DNA of 7,659 nt, taken from Candidatus Methanosuratincola petrocarbonis (ex Vanwonterghem et al. 2016) (GTDB lineage Archaea > Thermoproteota > Methanomethylicia > Methanomethylicales > Methanomethylicaceae). Below the pieces are notes generated by a model that was given only the letters and a program-made list of their open reading frames with translations, was not told where the DNA came from and searched no databases. This document shows, one piece after another, positions 5,628 through 7,659 of this stretch. Where the stretch lies: contig MAGV01000074.1 in assembly GCA_001717015.1 (NCBI GenBank), forward strand, positions 2,435 through 10,093, written 5' to 3'. Position 1 is the stretch's first letter; every line of letters begins with the position of its first letter. Made by a program: the position numbers and the translations under genes.

Positions 5628-7526
5628 CTAAAAGCTCGTGGGGACGTCCATCTTCCTTCCTGCAAATGCCCTGAATATGTCCGTCCCGCTTAGGACTCCT
5701 ATGATCTGCCCGTTGCCGTCTTTGACAGGCAGCCTCCAGACGCCCCACTGCCGCATTATCGCCGCTGCTTTCGCAATGTCCTCCTCGGCATCGACCGTAA
5801 CAAGTGGAGTGGACATTATGCTGCTGAGCGATACGTCCTTCCCAAGGCTGCCTATTGAGATTACCTTGTAGAGTATGTCGCGCAGGGTGACGATTCCGAT
5901 CGGCATCTCCCCGTCGGTCACGATCAGGCTGCCCACATTGGCCTCCTTCATGTACTTGCCTGCCTCGTAGGCCGATGTCCTCCTGTCGATGCTCTTCACA
6001 GACTTCTCCATCAGGTCTTTTACTTTGACCTTCGCAAGCATCCTGTTCAAAGCTTTGCCGCTGGCAGTCCTCGGTATTGCCTCGACGAATTCGAAGATCC
6101 TCGGGACCTTGAAGGCTGCCAAATTCCTCCTACAGTGCTCCTCGAGCTCCTCAGTGGTTGCATTTTCCCCCTCCTTGAGCACCACGAATGCCTTGACATT
6201 CTCGCCCCTCACCGGGTCAGGTATCCCGACCACAGCAACCTCCTTTACTTTCGGGTGCTGGTGGATGACCTCCTCTACCTCCCTGGGGAAGACCTTGAAG
6301 CCGCTGGCGATTATCATTTCCTTCTTCCTACCAACGATCGTGAGGTAACCGTCCCCATCCAATTTGCCGAGATCCCCTGTGTGGAACCACCCGCCAGAGA
6401 ACGCCTCCTCGGTTTCGACTGGGCGGTTCCAGTATCCCTTCATCACATTGGGGCCCCTGACCGCGATCTCCCCGACTTCGCCAGGCGGCAGTGCCCTCTC
6501 ATCGTCGTCTAATATCGCGATCTCTACCCCGGGAATCGGGGGTCCGACCGACCCGGGCTTCCTTCTTCCCCTGTAGGGGTTTGAGGTTATCACAGGGGCG
6601 GTCTCGGTCATGCCATATCGCTCGAGTATCTCAACGCCAAACTTCTCCTTAAATTTGCTGAAAGCCTCAACTGGCATCGGCGCGGAGCCAACCGTCCACA
6701 GCCTGACCGACGAGACATCATGGGGCGTGCTTTTTTCCTCTAGAAGCTTGATGTACATCGTCGGGACTCCCATGAAGACCGTGCACCTCTCCCGCCTGAT
6801 CTCTTCTAGGACCTTGGCTGCATCGAACCTCTCGTGGAGGACAACCGTGTAGCCGCAGTACGCCATCCCATGGATTACTATCCCTAGCCCGTGTATGTGG
6901 AACATCGGGAGGGCCATCAGCACCTTGTCATTTTCATTAAGCTCCCAGATCTCTGCGAGTGTGCTTATGTTTGACATGAAGTTCTTATGGGTGAGCATTG
7001 CCCCTTTCGAGAGCCCAGTCGTTCCGGACGTGTAGCAGATCACCGCAAGGTCTTCCTCCGCATTAGCGCTGGGGAGCGGAGTGTCGTCGAAGTCCTCCAA
7101 GACCTTGTAAAAAGACCTGAAACCTTCCGGGACTCTCTCGGATGTAACGATGACCGCTTTCACCGTCTTCAGGTCATTAATAACCTCCTGCACAAACTGC
7201 AGGTTTGCCTCCGAAGTCACAACTGCGGCTGCCCCCGAGTCATTTATCATGTGCCTGAGCTCATGCTTCCTGTACATCACATTAAGGGGGACCGTAACGC
7301 CACCACACTTTAATATCCCAAAGTGGGCAATTGCAAACTCGGGGGAATTCTGCATGAATATGCAGACCCGATCCCCCTTACCTACACCCAATGCAGAAAG
7401 TGCCTTGGCGAACCTGGTGGAGAGCGAGTCCAGCTCCCCAAAGGTATACACCTTATCCTTCCATTTCAGTGCGACCTTGGCGTGGAACCTCTTTGCGGTC
7501 GACGAGAACTTTGAGTCAATGCTCAA
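5628..7526 (-). CDS. Acyl-CoA synthetase fused to a CBS-domain pair
   Basis: This 632-residue protein joins an AMP-forming fatty/aryl acyl-CoA synthetase of the FadD-like class to two C-terminal CBS domains. Ligase motifs are YTSGTTGLSKGA (165-176), ALPMFHIHG (205-213), YGMTETAP (304-311), HTGDLG (382-387), GRKKEMIIASGFKVFPREVE (399-418) and PRTASGKALNR (485-495), with Lys491 as the expected catalytic lysine. The synthetase part is complete at about 500 residues, normal for the class. CBS 1 spans about 502-555 (VKDLMEKSV... GIVTLRDIL) and CBS 2 about 567-622 (SSIMSTPLVTVDA... GVLSGTDIF). CBS pairs in other proteins bind AMP, ATP or related nucleotides, so feedback by AMP or energy charge on an AMP-producing ligase is a reasonable inference. 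The start is TTG 7526, supported by a canonical GGAGGTGA 6 bases upstream; an in-frame stop lies just upstream at 7533-7535. Substrate chain length is not predictable here. No membrane span is seen, so it should be cytoplasmic. It converges on the GPN GTPase gene. Confidence 0.93.
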   Translation of the reverse strand: MSIDSKFSSTAKRFHAKVALKWKDKVYTFGELDSLSTRFAKALSALGVGKGDRVCIFMQNSPEFAIAHFGILKCGGVTVPLNVMYRKHELRHMINDSGAAAVVTSEANLQFVQEVINDLKTVKAVIVTSERVPEGFRSFYKVLEDFDDTPLPSANAEEDLAVICYTSGTTGLSKGAMLTHKNFMSNISTLAEIWELNENDKVLMALPMFHIHGLGIVIHGMAYCGYTVVLHERFDAAKVLEEIRRERCTVFMGVPTMYIKLLEEKSTPHDVSSVRLWTVGSAPMPVEAFSKFKEKFGVEILERYGMTETAPVITSNPYRGRRKPGSVGPPIPGVEIAILDDDERALPPGEVGEIAVRGPNVMKGYWNRPVETEEAFSGGWFHTGDLGKLDGDGYLTIVGRKKEMIIASGFKVFPREVEEVIHQHPKVKEVAVVGIPDPVRGENVKAFVVLKEGENATTEELEEHCRRNLAAFKVPRIFEFVEAIPRTASGKALNRMLAKVKVKDLMEKSVKSIDRRTSAYEAGKYMKEANVGSLIVTDGEMPIGIVTLRDILYKVISIGSLGKDVSLSSIMSTPLVTVDAEEDIAKAAAIMRQWGVWRLPVKDGNGQIIGVLSGTDIFRAFAGRKMDVPTSF

Positions 7527-7532
7527 CCAATG

Positions 7533-7540
7533 TCACCTCC
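7533..7540 (-). promoter_or_regulatory. Ribosome binding site fixing a TTG start
   Basis: The minus strand reads GGAGGTGA, a perfect complement to the 16S rRNA tail, 6 bases before TTG 7526. It shows that the TTG is the genuine start of the acyl-CoA synthetase; no ATG or GTG lies between it and the upstream in-frame stop. Confidence 0.8.
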
Positions 7541-7556
7541 ATAACCAACCTTTCCC

Positions 7557-7595
7557 ATTTTTATAAGGTTTGATGATTATAATTATTTATAATAA
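7557..7595 (-). promoter_or_regulatory. AT-rich promoter region of the acyl-CoA synthetase gene
   Basis: Two TATA-like elements can be seen on the minus strand. TTATAAAAAT (7557-7566) would start transcription near 7536, inside the SD. The AT stretch around 7577-7590 (AATAATTATAATC) would start it near 7557 and keep the whole SD on the mRNA. The second fits the strong ribosome binding site better, but both are possible. Confidence 0.45.
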
Positions 7596-7659
7596 TGGAG
7601 CCTGTACCCGCTCTCAGTTTCATATTGAACGAAAATTATAATTATAATTATATATGATA
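7576..7659. repeat. AT-rich gap with repeated ATTATAATTAT units
   Basis: ATTATAATTAT occurs at 7576-7586 and again, extended to three tandem ATTATA-like units, at 7635-7651. A GC-richer patch of about 30 bases (7597-7625) lies between them. The units are self-complementary. They may be operator-like sites, promoter elements for this gene and a divergent gene beyond the window, or simple low-complexity sequence. I see no gene here. Confidence 0.35.

Noticed and set aside
7150..7566. Several + strand frames of 60-138 codons opposite the acyl-CoA synthetase N-terminus
   Set aside because: These are antisense shadows produced by the GC-rich codon pattern; the minus-strand gene explains this DNA fully.
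7595..7657. A 20-codon frame (MEPVPALSF...) in the right-hand gap
   Set aside because: It has no SD, its end is encoded by the AT repeat, and it is no longer than expected by chance.

Overview
The window looks like a piece of an archaeal chromosome, most likely from the TACK side (Thermoproteota/Verstraetearchaeota/Bathyarchaeota-like); the exact lineage cannot be fixed from sequence alone. The evidence is: AT-rich TATA/BRE-type promoters in short, very AT-rich gaps between moderately GC-rich genes; strong GGAGG ribosome binding sites combined with GTG and TTG starts; heavy use of AGG/AGA and ATA codons; a DUF763 gene; and a GPN-loop GTPase, a family of archaea and eukaryotes. I see no tRNA, rRNA, CRISPR array, insertion sequence or phage gene.

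Layout from left to right. (1) A DUF763 protein whose first few codons lie outside the window (2-1111, +). (2) A leader of about 230 bases with a clear TATA box, a strong Shine-Dalgarno (SD) sequence, tiny overlapping frames and an inverted repeat. (3) A three-gene + strand operon: a phenylacetate-CoA ligase family enzyme (1368-2618, probably really beginning at 1339 if a six-T run is one base short), a 51-residue single-span membrane protein (2620-2775) and a sodium:solute symporter (2768-4213). The small gene overlaps the symporter start. The operon reads as uptake of an aromatic or other organic acid followed by CoA activation. (4) An AT-only gap serving as terminator for two converging genes. 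(5) A minus-strand gene for a small basic protein whose N-terminus resembles a HARP domain (4284-4796). (6) A 90-base divergent promoter region. (7) A GPN-loop GTPase (4887-5624, +). (8) Only three bases beyond its stop, a convergent minus-strand acyl-CoA synthetase fused to a pair of CBS domains (5628-7526). (9) An AT-rich upstream region with repeated ATTATAATTAT units running to the window end.

Two AMP-forming CoA ligases of different subfamilies lie within 5 kb, one coupled to a transporter and one to a nucleotide-sensing module. This suggests a region concerned with scavenging and activating carboxylic acids. The DUF763, HARP-like and GPN genes look like unrelated housekeeping or information-processing genes placed between them. 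The points most worth a second look are the probable indel or slippage site at the start of the phenylacetate-CoA ligase gene, the symporter's overlapping small membrane partner, and the ligase-CBS fusion.
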